From: Clostridia bacterium
Lineage (GTDB): Bacteria > Bacillota > Clostridia > Christensenellales > DTU072
Assembly (NCBI GenBank): GCA_016297005.1
Contig: JAEDHK010000006.1
Coordinates: 46,925-110,924, forward strand
Reading direction: 5' to 3'
DNA length: 64,000 nt
Shown one piece after another: positions 16,508 through 28,400 of this stretch. The notes under the pieces are model-generated. The model did no database searches, was not told where the DNA came from, and saw only the letters and a program-made list of their open reading frames with translations. Each line of letters begins with the position of its first letter. The first letter of the stretch is position 1. A program made the position numbers and the translations under genes.

Positions 16508-17297
16508 TGGAGAGGGAAGAAGCCCGATTGTATCTTTTTAAATGTATCAGCGACTTTGGATTCCCTTTCTCGATTATATTGACTCCCTGAAAGCATGTCA
16601 ACGTCATTCTGTACCCCAGAGACAGCAACGTATTCTGCGCTAAGGTATTGTACCTGCCGAAGGGATAGGCAAAGACGGTGCAATTTACGCCGCACTCGTT
16701 CAGTTTGTTCTGTAACTTTAATAAGTCGTCGGTAAGGACCTTTACGTATTCGACGTCGTTTTCTCCTTTTTTTCTGCCGATACCGAATCGGGGAGAGTAC
16801 TCGTGCATGTTATAGGTATGACTGCCTATTTCGATTCTTCCGCTTTCGTTTAAAGTTTTGATATCCTCCCACGTAAGATAAGAGTATTCCGGATGGTGAC
16901 TTTCTTCCGGATGCTCCGACGCATAGGCGCAGAATTTTCCGATCACGTTGACTTCCGCGCAACAATTATATTTTTCGAGAAGGGGCAAAACTGCGGAAAG
17001 GTTATTGAAATGACCATCGTCGAACGTGATAAAAATAGGCTTTTTCGGTAAATTCCCTACACCGTCGACATAGTCGTATAATTGACGGACGGAGACTGTT
17101 TCGTATCCGTTTTCGGTCAGATGTTTCAGGTCGTTTTCCAGCGTTTTTTCGTTGATAATGTATTCGCTTTTTCCATACGACGTGACGGAGTGATACATGA
17201 GAACGGGAAGTCGAACTTTTTCCGTTTCGGGTGGAGCAAAAGCGGAAAGGGGTAGAAAGAATAAAACAAAGCACACGCAGAGCAGTATCTTTTTCAT
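16476..17297 (-). CDS. Secreted polysaccharide deacetylase (NodB-like, carbohydrate esterase 4)
   Basis: 273 residues with a signal peptide (KKILLCVCFVLFFLPLSAFA). NodB motifs in order: the YHSV segment, TFDDGH with the metal and base aspartates, SHTYNMHE as the H-x3-H metal motif, and YPFGRYN. It should remove N-acetyl groups from a cell-wall or extracellular polysaccharide outside the membrane. It lies 48 bases downstream of the phosphoesterase lipoprotein in the same direction and could share its transcript. Its 3' end overlaps the convergent flippase-like gene by 32 bases. Confidence 0.9.
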   Translation of the reverse strand: MKKILLCVCFVLFFLPLSAFAPPETEKVRLPVLMYHSVTSYGKSEYIINEKTLENDLKHLTENGYETVSVRQLYDYVDGVGNLPKKPIFITFDDGHFNNLSAVLPLLEKYNCCAEVNVIGKFCAYASEHPEESHHPEYSYLTWEDIKTLNESGRIEIGSHTYNMHEYSPRFGIGRKKGENDVEYVKVLTDDLLKLQNKLNECGVNCTVFAYPFGRYNTLAQNTLLSLGYRMTLTCFQGVNIIEKGNPKSLIHLKRYNRASSLSTTSIFSLLES

Positions 17298-17345
17298 ACT
17301 TTTTAGCGTGTGCTTCGAGTCTTTTTTTATGCGTTCGGAGCGGCC

Positions 17346-19265
17346 TTATTCGGCGTTGTAAGAAGGAGAGGGAAAGGAGAAAAAGTTATCCGGAGCTCCC
17401 TCGTCCGTCAGGAGACCGACGCCGATGCCGTTGACGAGTCCGTCGATCAGACCGTTCAGATTGAGATATCCGACGCCCTCTTCTTCCAACTTATCGAGGT
17501 CGATAATTTTTCCGAATCCGATCTCTTCGTCATAAAACGCTTTGATGGCAAGACTTATTTTACTATCATTGAAGAGGTCGAAAATGATCGTATCGTTTTT
17601 CAATAAAGCTTTTACCGATTGCGCGATCTCGCTCGGCGTGCCGGAAGCGATCCCGAGCGTTTTCAGCGCGCCGTTGTTCTTTAACGCGGGTATTTTCGTT
17701 ATGATGCCGAGGATACCGCTTTTTACGATTTCGATCTTGCCGGAAGTAAAGAGCCCGGTCAGGTTCGCGGTTTTTTCTTCCGCGCCGTTTTCGTCGATCA
17801 ATCCGAGATCGGACAGTATCTTCGTCTCGCTCAGTCTGTCCGCTGCGGCGAATACGGCGTAGGTAAATTGTTTGACGACGGGAGAGTCGATCGTCGCTTT
17901 TTCGTCGCCGGCAAAATTGCTTCTGATAAGTGAAGCGAGCATTTGTCCCACGGTTTGCGCGTCTCCGACTTTCGGAAGATCGTTGATACCGTATTTTTTA
18001 CAGATAGATTCCAAAGAAGTCCCGTTATCGCCCTCTTTTTCATAAAGGGGCATATAGTAAAAATCGTTGACGACGCCCTGCGCCCGTTCTATCGCGTTTT
18101 CGTCGCTGATACCGAATATGGCAAGGATATCGTCCATATACAGCTTACCGAACATGTAGTGGGCGAAGCTGCTGCTTTCGTAATGCCAGACATAGGTGGG
18201 CAGGTCGGCGAGAATAGCCGCTTTTTCTTTGGCGGAATAGAAAGAGGGAACGTATTCTTCTTTGACGTATTTTTGTTGGGTGGTGGTTATTCTTATCGTC
18301 GTACCGTCGTCAATAAAATGTCTTATGGGCAGATTTGTGTAGGCTAACGATCCCGTTTCGATCTCATAATACACTTTCATTCCGTTTTTGTAAGAGGCGA
18401 TATCCTGTTGATGCACGTGTCCGCAAAAACTGAACGCTACGTGTCCGTCGCTCAAAACTTCAAGCGTTTTGCCCTGCATATTTATGTGCGACGCGCTTCC
18501 GACCAAGGGCCCGATGTGAGAAAGGATGGGAAAGTGAGAGATCAAAAAAGGCTCTTTATGATCTTCTTCGCATTTTGCAAGTTGAATGGTAAGCCAATCG
18601 AGAAGGGATTGCGTAACGTTCGGATTATGACGGTTGGTAACGGAACGATCGGTACCGGGAACGAGATCGTATTTGGCGCAATCGAAAGCGATAAGACGGT
18701 ACTTATCGGTCAGTTCTGCCGTGTAAGAAAGAGTGTCTTCATCCCGGACGAGAGACTCCGAAAAGCCGAATGGAGCGTATATCTCGGCAAATTTTTCGGG
18801 AGAAACGTTTTTGGCGTCTTCGGAAGGATGGTTTACATACGAGGTGGCGTGATTATTGATATCATGATTGCCGTTGACGACGAAACAACGTTTTCCCGCG
18901 GCCTCCGCGCGAGCAAGCTGAGCGGCAACGAACCGATGCGCCGTTTCCGCGCCGTCGTCCGTAAGATCGCCCGTCAGGACGAGAATGGGACTGTCGCTTG
19001 CGATAAAGTCGTCGATCGCCGTGCGGAAGATCGCTTCGGTCAGGCCAATTACTTTTTCGTTGCTTGTTAAAATTCTGTTTAATTCCGGCGTTATCGTGTC
19101 CCCGTATTGTTCCGAAGAAAGGATGTGAATGTCGGACATGACGGTTATGTTATCGTATGTCTCATTCTGTTTTTTATCGTCGTCTTTTTTGTTGCAAGCG
19201 GTAACGCTCAGAAGTAAAAACAGGACGACGAACGGAAGAAGAACCCTAAAAAAACGGTTTTTCAT
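17346..19265 (-). CDS. Calcineurin-like metallophosphoesterase lipoprotein
   Basis: 639 residues. The signal peptide ends in the lipobox SVTAC with Cys24. Five metallophosphoesterase motifs follow in order: MSDIHILS, LTGDLTDDGA, VNGNHDINNH, ISHFPILSH and FCGHVHQQD, giving a complete dimetal site. The catalytic domain ends near residue ~330. The remaining ~300 residues (several predicted helices, with blocks such as YVWHYESSSFAHYMFGKLY) are not recognised. It should act outside the membrane on a phosphoester of unknown identity. A GGAGG site lies five bases upstream of the ATG. Confidence 0.88.
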   Translation of the reverse strand: MKNRFFRVLLPFVVLFLLLSVTACNKKDDDKKQNETYDNITVMSDIHILSSEQYGDTITPELNRILTSNEKVIGLTEAIFRTAIDDFIASDSPILVLTGDLTDDGAETAHRFVAAQLARAEAAGKRCFVVNGNHDINNHATSYVNHPSEDAKNVSPEKFAEIYAPFGFSESLVRDEDTLSYTAELTDKYRLIAFDCAKYDLVPGTDRSVTNRHNPNVTQSLLDWLTIQLAKCEEDHKEPFLISHFPILSHIGPLVGSASHINMQGKTLEVLSDGHVAFSFCGHVHQQDIASYKNGMKVYYEIETGSLAYTNLPIRHFIDDGTTIRITTTQQKYVKEEYVPSFYSAKEKAAILADLPTYVWHYESSSFAHYMFGKLYMDDILAIFGISDENAIERAQGVVNDFYYMPLYEKEGDNGTSLESICKKYGINDLPKVGDAQTVGQMLASLIRSNFAGDEKATIDSPVVKQFTYAVFAAADRLSETKILSDLGLIDENGAEEKTANLTGLFTSGKIEIVKSGILGIITKIPALKNNGALKTLGIASGTPSEIAQSVKALLKNDTIIFDLFNDSKISLAIKAFYDEEIGFGKIIDLDKLEEEGVGYLNLNGLIDGLVNGIGVGLLTDEGAPDNFFSFPSPSYNAE

Positions 19266-19293
19266 ATCGGCCTCCGAGAGTAATTTTTTTTAT

Positions 19294-19321
19294 ATTATAG
19301 CACAAACGTTTTGTTTTGCAA
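19294..19321 (-). promoter_or_regulatory. Promoter of the phosphoesterase lipoprotein
   Basis: On the minus strand TTGCAA (19316-19321), 16 bases, TATAAT (19294-19299). It is divergent from the giant-gene promoter at 19361. Confidence 0.65.
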
Positions 19322-19341
19322 GAGAGTAGATTTATTCGACC

Positions 19342-19389
19342 TTAAATACGCGCGCACGTGTTGACATATTTTTTTCTGTATGTTAAAAT
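19342..19389 (+). promoter_or_regulatory. Promoter of the 3,851-residue surface protein, with CG box
   Basis: TTGACA (19361-19366), 17 bases, TAAAAT (19384-19389). Upstream are TTAAAT (19342-19347) and CGCGCGC (19349-19355), the latter ending five bases before -35. The same arrangement precedes the giant gene at 50885. Confidence 0.8.
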
Positions 19390-19427
19390 TCTAAATATCA
19401 AAGTGTGTATTTTTACCGGAGGTCTTT

Positions 19428-22400
19428 ATGGGATTGAAAAAGAGATTCGGCATCGTATTTGCGACGGCGGTATTCGTTTTGGCGAGTTGGATGGTTCTGC
19501 TTTTTGTCGGAGCTGCCGATTCTTCGGTCAAAACGACGGCTCTTGCCGAAGACGAGCCTTATGTCCGTACGAGCAATACCGCTTCTTCCGTAAATCTCCA
19601 TCAATGCGTTTCTTCGGCCGACTCTACTACCGATTTCGTTTCCAACGTTTGCATGTTCGATAGCACTCATTACGAAAAAAAGCCGACCGGTACCAGTATC
19701 TGTTCTTATACCGGCGCTCTTTTTAACAGCGGCGCCGGCAATTCCGGCACGTATAATTATTTCCGTTATAACGTCATCGGGGACGCGGTAAGGATGTGCT
19801 CCTCGTCTTCTTCGAACTCCCTTTTGCCCGCTTCCAACGTTTTTTTTGCGTCGGAAAACAGTAACTTCGACGTCGGCACCTACTGCGGCGTAGATGAAGA
19901 TAATAAAGCGCTTGTGTTTTATGATTATCCTCCGTCGGAAATGGACGCGGCTCTCGTCGCCACGTTCAACCTCGGGCAGGATATCGTGGACGCCTTGGCC
20001 GACAGACTTCTGATCGTCAAGATCACGCCGTACTTTATTACCGCCAAAAAGGAGAGAGGCGGAGATATCGCCACCTACCTTAGCGACGAGGATAAGGATA
20101 ACGTCGACCTGGACTGCTTTTGTTACAATGCCGGCAAGGTCTATCACGAAACGCCTCCGACGGTACAGATCCCCGTGAGCAGTAACAAAGATATGCTCGT
20201 CACCGGTAACACGATGACGCTTTCTTCCGGTGCATATACCACTTCGGACGCCGGAAACGATTGTTCTTTCATTCAGGTAAGTCTCTCCAAGTTCAGCGCC
20301 AACGGCGGCGTGGGCGCGGCGATCGCCGAGATCGGTATTAAAGTTACCGTCACGCCCAATAACAGTTTGGTTTTTCATAATTCTTCCACCTACACCATTA
20401 CCGGCGAGAACAGAAACGAAAACGAGTCCATCGTTATGGACGGACTGAATTACGCCAAGCCCGGCGACGTCATCAACTTTAACATGAAAATCAAATCGGG
20501 CAGTATCGACGTCTATCTGGAAGACGCGGAAGCCGACGCCAACGGACAAAAGAAAAGCGGTATCGTGTTTCATAAACTCTTCAATTCCGGCGATCTGGTC
20601 GTAGAATATTATTTAAAAGACGAGGACAGCGGCGACATGAGCGTCGATCAGAGCGCTTCGTCCACGGGACAGTCGGCGTATATTACCGTCAAGAGCGGCA
20701 ACGTGCAGAACCTGCTTATCATACAGGTCGCCATCCGATATAAAAATCTGAAATCGGGCGCTTACGTGTATATGGCGAGGAGAGATTTCGAAATATACGT
20801 GGACAGACAGAGTCCGTCCGCCCCTGCATTGGACGCAAACAGTTTTTACCTGACCTATCTGGACGAAAACGGAATGTTGTCTTTCTATACGTCGGGAGAC
20901 GACGCCGATCAGGGCTATCTTGACATTAACTCTGCGACCGCCCAAAGCGACAAGATTCAGTTTACGTCCGAGAGTCTGGATATCACTCGCGTTTCGTCGA
21001 ACAAAAACTACGTCGACGTCAGGGCTTCGGGCGGAAGCGACCTTATCGTTTATTATTATGCGACGTACTATGGCGAGGGATATCCTGTCAGCAGAGGAGA
21101 AAAAGCATCCGACGGCAGAACGGTAGACGTCAACAACGTTGATCTTCAGAATCAGGGTTTTATTCATACGGTGCCGAGTTCGTCGGCCGCGAACGGCAGT
21201 TATCTCGGCAAGGCGTGCGTTTCGAGTGGGGCTTACGACGGCGGAATACAGTACGTTACCAACGATTACGACAATTACGGTATCAGACTTGATCTGTCTT
21301 ATTACGATTCGGAGACAGGTCAGATCGCCTATCGTAAAAAAGGCGTATGGAGCATCGAGTTTTTTGCGTACGACAACGTCGGCAACTATAACTACTCGCC
21401 CATAAAGACTTTTATTAAAGTCGATATTACCGAGTATCAGTTCACTATTAATTTTTACGTCGGCGATCCGAACAACCAGGCGGACGTAATAAGCGGAGAC
21501 AATCTGCGCTTGTATTATGAAAAAGTGACCAGTTCCGGCAAGTTGTCGGATAACGGCATTTTTACCATGAATCAGATCAAGAGCGACGGGTCGAGCGACG
21601 GCGTGTTGGATCTTTACCGCGGAGACCGCGTTTGCATTCAGGTCCGTTATTCCAGTAAGTCCGATTACGGCCGTTATATTCTGACCGGTTTTCAGATAGG
21701 CGGCGGAGCCAAGCAGGACTGTACCGGTTTCGTCTACCGCGATTACAAAACGGTGCTCGCCTTTACCAACGCGGATATCAAGACGATAACCGGAGATACG
21801 GTAAAGAGCGAGGATTATACCTTCGACGTCAGCGACGCGCTCTGTAAAGATATATACAAAAACGGTCAACTTCAAAACAACAGGGTTATTAATCTGTATT
21901 TCAAGTACAGGATATCCATTACCGCTACCGGGCTCAATCAGTCCTATTCGGGCGTCAGTAAAAAAATCATTCCTTACGCGACTTTCGAGTCCCAAAGACT
22001 CTCTTCGCTCAATATCAAGACGACCTATTATTCAGCCATTCCGGACGACGGAACGCAATATCTTTATAATCAAGAGATCGGAAGCGGCGTTTTCCGTACG
22101 AAGAACACTGTGGGAGAAATCACTTCGTCTTTGACTGACGAACAGTTTATACCTGCCACCGGGAAGTACGAAGAGGGCGTCGTATATTACAGAAAAGTCG
22201 ATAACAGCGGTTCTAATCTGCCTCTGCATACCGGTAAGTACTATTGCGCGTGCGAGGTTACAACCAACATCAACTATTACGGCATGTCCGTTATTTTGTT
22301 TACCATCGTTCCCGGCACGCCGAGTCTGTCTACCTTGTACGGTTTACAAAAAAGCGGTAGTAATCAATGGATCGAGATCAAGTACGGAGAAAGCCTCTCT

Positions 22401-25400
22401 ACGCTCGACTGGGATCCCGCACAGGTAGACGGTCTGCAACGATTCAATACCAATTTCTACGTTTTTTACGAGGACAACACGGCTTACGGCTTGTCCTCCA
22501 AAGAAGAGTCGTCGGATGGTACCGAAGCTAAGAGCGGCGTCCTCGGTTACTTTAAGATCGGCGTGGAAGACGAGAGAGAAAACGCCGTTTATAGGGCGAG
22601 TCAGGAGTATATCAAGCCTTCCGCCGGTTTCCATACCGTGAAAGTTACGTTCGTGCCCATCGTCGGAGAATTCAGTATCAGCGGCGACGAGATATCTTAT
22701 TTTCCGCAATACGAAAACGGAAACTTTATCCGTAACTACGACTATAATACCCGAACCGTAAACGTTTCCGTATACGTTCTTCCCAGCAAAGCGGTGGCCT
22801 ATTCTCTCAATCGCTCGGAAATGGATTGCGACATGATAGAAACGACGGATACGTACGAACGAGTCGTTTACACCTACACGGGCGGCGCACTCGGCATCAA
22901 GTATACCGTGCTGTCCACCTACGAAGACGTCAACGGCGACTTGCTCGAATTGGGCAAAGCCGATCCGCTCAATCTGACGGATAATTCGGGCTCTTCCAAA
23001 AAGATGACCGAAATTACGTACGCGGCCATTCCTTCGATGGATGCGGAAATCGACGGACTTATCTTTACCGGAGACGAACCGATCAAGGCCGGACTATACG
23101 CCGTCAAAGTCGACATTGTCGAAGCAAATTGTAACTATACCGGACAAAAGATATGGTATCTCTTAATCAACAAAGTTGCGTTGAACGTGACCGTAAACGC
23201 GTCGGAATGCGACTATCAATACGAATATATTCCTACCGTTGTCGTTACTACCGCGCAAAACCGGGAAGTCCAGGTCGAGATCGAATACGAGTATTACTAT
23301 TACGATCCTTCGAGCGGTCTGACGTACGAAGAGGCCTGCAAAGAGATCCAACGTGTGCCGGATAATAAACTTCGTCCGTATATACATACTCCCGTGGACG
23401 CGAATACGTACGTTGTCAAGGCGGTCGTTGTCGATAACGACTATGCGGGAGAAGGATACGCCACGTATACGATTTTTCAGGTTTCGGACGGTAACGGCTA
23501 TGCAACGAAAGCGTGGCCGAGCCTGAACGAAAGCACTCTTCTCGGAGGTTGCCACCTTTGTTACGGACAACCGCTGGCCGAAGCCAGGATCACAACCGGG
23601 ACGGGGTATTACGTCCGTTATAATTATCAGAATTATCTCTCGGCGACCAAAAAGACGACCTCGTCCAATCTTGTCCCCGGCGCCTTCTTCGTCGCTTCCG
23701 AAAAGTATGACGATTGGCTCATCCGTAACAACAGAGTCCGTTCGGCAGCCAGCAGAGAAGAGTATATTCTCGCAATGCGCTATTACACCGCCGATACCGA
23801 TTACGACGGCTATTCCGGCTGGTATATGTGCTTTGCGGCAAACGATAGCGTCAACTTCGACTTCCTCTACAAACAGATTACCGTAAAGATCGGAAACGCT
23901 TCTTTGAATTGGAGCAGGGTGCTCATCGATCCTATTGTTTACGAAACGACCGTCAGTTACGACTACCTCGTTCCGACGTTAAACACGATCTCTTTGACGA
24001 AAAAAGTCGCTTACGTATACTCTCAGAACGGTCTGCGTCCGACCGGGCTTTCCACCGACGAATACTTCGTATCGGGCAATAACGTTTACGTTTACGTTGA
24101 CGACGGCGACTATAATCTGACGCTTGACAGTAAATTCTTCCAGCGGTACGAAGTCGGTTCTCATTATATCCGTTTTTCGTTCATTCCCACCGGGGAACAG
24201 GCGAATAACTTTAAAGTAGAAACCTATGATTGCACGTTGAACGTCCGTAAAAAAACGCTGGAACTTTCCGTCGTTTCCGATCTGACGTCGGGCTCGGTGT
24301 CGAGACAGGCAGGCGGAGCGTTGATTTCTTATTATAAGTATTACAACCCGACCGACGTTTATCCGTTTTTTGCGTATTCCGGTAACGAGATCGCGCTTCC
24401 GTCTCTCGTGGGGCAGTTTATTTATACGAAGAACGATAAAACCTATCGGTATAACGCGGCGGAAGATCGTTACGTCGTCACTTCTTCGCGTACGGCTACG
24501 GCTTCCGACGTCCGCTCTGTCTGGACGATACAGGTGCCGGTAACCGATTCTTCGGGTAATCCGTTATACGACGATCTCGGTTTGTTACGGACCGATATCG
24601 TTCGTAAAGAGATCAGGAACGAAGACGTCGGGTCTGACTTTACGTTGGTCGACTACGTTCCCGCTTTGCCCGCCGGACTCTATTCGGTCCGTTACATCGT
24701 CGACAACGCCAATTACATCGGGACGATCGATTATGAGTTTGATCTCAAAAAAGCGCCTCTCGAAGTCGCTGTTTCTCCCGAAATCGTGGACGAAGACAAG
24801 ACACTCTGTTACGGAATGCGCTTTGCCGATCTTCGGTTCTTCGGCGGCTCCGTCGTAGCAAAATTGAGCGGAGAGACGGTGGCGGGTCGTTATTCGATCG
24901 ATCCTTCTCAATCCACGTTAAGATTCGGCGACTATAACACGTCGATCGACGTTCTGTTCCTCTACACGCCGGACGACATCGATAATTATGAAGTGTACTC
25001 CGGCAGTTTAAGCAATAAAAAGGTCAATAAGGCCGACGTTTCCGAATTGATGGATCTCAGCGTTGCCAACTACGTCTATGCGCAAGGTCACACGACGGGT
25101 TCTACCGATTATATCGCGCTGACCAAAGACTTCTTGAAGAGCAGTTATAGCCCGGCAGGTAAAGACGAGTCCGTGAACACGTACGAAAAGTTTATTAAGG
25201 CTTTCTTCGACTATACCTGCGTGGTGCCCGCTTATTTGGAGGACAACTATCGTATCGAAATATCGGGATCCGCGGACGGAACGTTCGTCGGAGCCGGCAC
25301 GTACAACGTCTCGCTCATTATCAATGATACGGAGACCATTTATTACGACAATCCCGAAGGAAGAGCCGACGAGTGGTATGACGCTGCTTCCGGAAAATAC

Positions 25401-28400
25401 GCCCGTTTAAGAGAATTGAATTATTGCGGCGTCGTTACCGTCACGTTAACGGTTAGCAAGGATACCGCTTATATCGTTTTGTCGGACGACCTTGCGGAAG
25501 GAGAGACCGATTACGACTATATCGTAAAAAAGACGTTTGATTCAAGCGGTGCTTCCCGTTCGGTCACGCCGGTTTTGTACGATTCTCTCGGTAACGTCAT
25601 CTCTACGGTGGCCGTACTTCAAAGCTATTATCATAACGGCGTTTCCGTTCAGACGCCGAGCGCCATCGGCAGATACGACGTTCGTATGAGTCTGAATAAC
25701 ACGCGTAACTATTCCCTTGTCAACGCGACCTACAAAAACGGCGTCTGGACGCTCGGCGCTCCCACTTCTTACGTGCTCGGCAGCCTGGTCATAGGTATTA
25801 ACAAAGAAGAAATAACCTTTACCAACCTGACGCAGACGTATACCGAGACCAAAACGGTCGGTATTAATTTCGGCATCAATAACGCCGTTTGTACCCTCCA
25901 ATACGTTCGCCTCGACGAAAACGGAGAAGAAACGGGTAATCGCTTTATAGAACGCTTCCCCACCGAAGCGGGATATTATAACGTCCATATGGTTTTTGTC
26001 GCCGAAGAGAACAACGGATACGAAGACGACGTTATTTGGGATCAACCTCTTGTCATCAATAAATACGTCGCCAGGATCACGAATTCCGATCTCGTTTACG
26101 CTTCTTATACAGGTCGTCCGTATGAAACGATGAGTCCCTTTACCGAGCCGTACGGATTGAGTATACGTTATTCCTATAAATCCGTGGACGAAGACGACTA
26201 TACCGTTCTTGACAGGACCTCCGACCTGGGAGCTTTGCATGCTGGACGATATCTCGTTCTGATTGAGATCGTAGACCGAAACTATACCGGAAGCAAGGTT
26301 GTTTCGTTTGAGATGCTAAAAGCCGCACTTATTGTGACCGAAGCGCCCGAATTCAACGGGTACGTCTACCACTCCGACAACGTGCCCGAGGCAAAAGCGG
26401 GCAAAGGTAAAGTCTATTGCGCCGCAAATGGAATGGAGATTGCCGGCGTGTTCAGCCTTGCCTATCAAGATATTTCTACCGTGCCCGTCGGACGGCAGAC
26501 GGTTCAATATACCTTTACGCCGGATCCGGACGAAAACGGTTACGTCGATTATGAGATTGTTCGCGATTACGTCAAAATAGACGTCGAAAAAGCAACGTAC
26601 GATATGGAATTCGTCAGCCTGATCATGAACGGAAAAGCGGGGCTGCTTGTTTCGGACGATTATACCGTCGCTTATACCGGCGACAAGTACGAGTTCTCGT
26701 TGAGGTTCGATACTTCTCTCGTATACGAATACGGTTCGGTCAACTCCGACTTTCATATCAACGTCGTTCATTATTATAACGGCGGTCCTTCCACACCTCG
26801 CGGCATCGGCGCTTATACCGTTACCGCAAACGTCGTTTCGGAAAATTATACCGGTACCAGAACGTGGACGAGACAACTTATTATCGTAAAAGGCGTCCCT
26901 GTGATCACAGAAGCGCCCACCGTATCGAAAATAATAAAGGTAGACGACGTTGTACCTCTCGTCAGTAGCGATTTCGTCGGAGGTAAAGCGGTCGTTCAAG
27001 GCAAGTCGAACGTCACGATCGACGGTGTGTTTACCGTTACCGATACCTCCTTTACCAAAGCCAATCTCAACGAGGTAAGCGTCACGTTTACTCCGTACGA
27101 TACCGATTTATACGACGTCGTGACCTTCCCGGTCTTTGTGAACGTCATCGGAAAAGACGTTTTCGCCATGACGAAGGCAACCGACGAAGATACGTTTGAC
27201 GAGCTCTCTTCGGGGGAAACGATCAGCGGCGCCGATTCCGACTGGACGAGTACGACCATTCAGATTCCCGGTTATGCTTGCAGTCGTCTGCTGAAACCGA
27301 TGTTTACGACGCTCGCGAGTACCGACGCGACGCACACCCACGGCGTGTATATCGCCATCTCGCCGGCCAACGGAGAAGAATTCCTTTCGTACGGCGTGAA
27401 TTTAAAGAGCTTTTCGCTCGTCTTTAAGCCTTGCGTCGAGAATTGCTCCGAGTGTACGGCCATGATCAATACGCTCAATCAAAACGGCGTTCTCGAATTT
27501 GAGAACGGCGACGTTGTTCCGAACGTAGGAGATAGCGTGGCCGTCCGGTACTCTCTTTATAATAACGGTAACGTGGTCGACTATGCAAAGCTGAACGAAA
27601 TGACCGGAAATATCAATCTCGGGAGCATTTTAAGAAAAGTCGGCTTCGGCTCGAACGTCTCTGTCGAACTGATCGGCTTCTATGGTAAAAAGCTTTCCGA
27701 AAGTCATCGTCTGATCATTCGGTCCGGCGGAAGAGAAATCGACGCCGATCCTACTTCGGTTACTTTCTCCGTCGATACCGTGCTGACCGAAGAGGATAAC
27801 GGACGTACCGTGTTGCTGACCGGCTTTGTCTCGAAAAATTACGAATTTGCGACCTTGCCGAAAGAACTCCTTCTTAAAGTATATACAGGGCTGGCCGGCG
27901 TCGATATCGTCGTCGGAAGCAGAAGCAAGGTTTACGACGGAATGCCCCTTTCTTCCGCCGATCTTCAACTGTCCGTCGATAACACGGTCATGCCGATCCC
28001 GTACGAATCGTATAGTATCACCGTACTCGATATGAACGGCAATATCAGCTCCGGTTGCGACATCGGTACCTATCTCGTGTCGATTTTCTTAAAAGATGAC
28101 GAGTATGGTTATTACGGCGAGACGCAAACGACGTTTACCGTCGAAAAACGCGATATTTCCGACGATATCCGGCTCAGCAAGACTTCGGATACCTACGCGT
28201 CAGAGACCTTTACCACGTCGCCGGACGTGATCTATAACGGCGAGATGCTTCTTTCTTCCGAAGTCGTCGTGAGGTATCGTTTGTCCGGTACGGACGATCC
28301 GTTCGTCAGCACCGTTTCCGACGCCGGATTGTATGATTTGCGCGTGACCGTCGATTCGGAAAATTATTATGCGGAAAAGATCTTTTCGTATCGTATTTTG

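Noticed and set aside
19413..21995. Long open frames of several hundred codons on the minus strand inside the giant gene (19413-20573 and 20613-21995).
   Set aside because: They lie fully within a much longer plus-strand gene with signal peptide and domains, have no ribosome sites or recognisable motifs, and follow from its codon bias.
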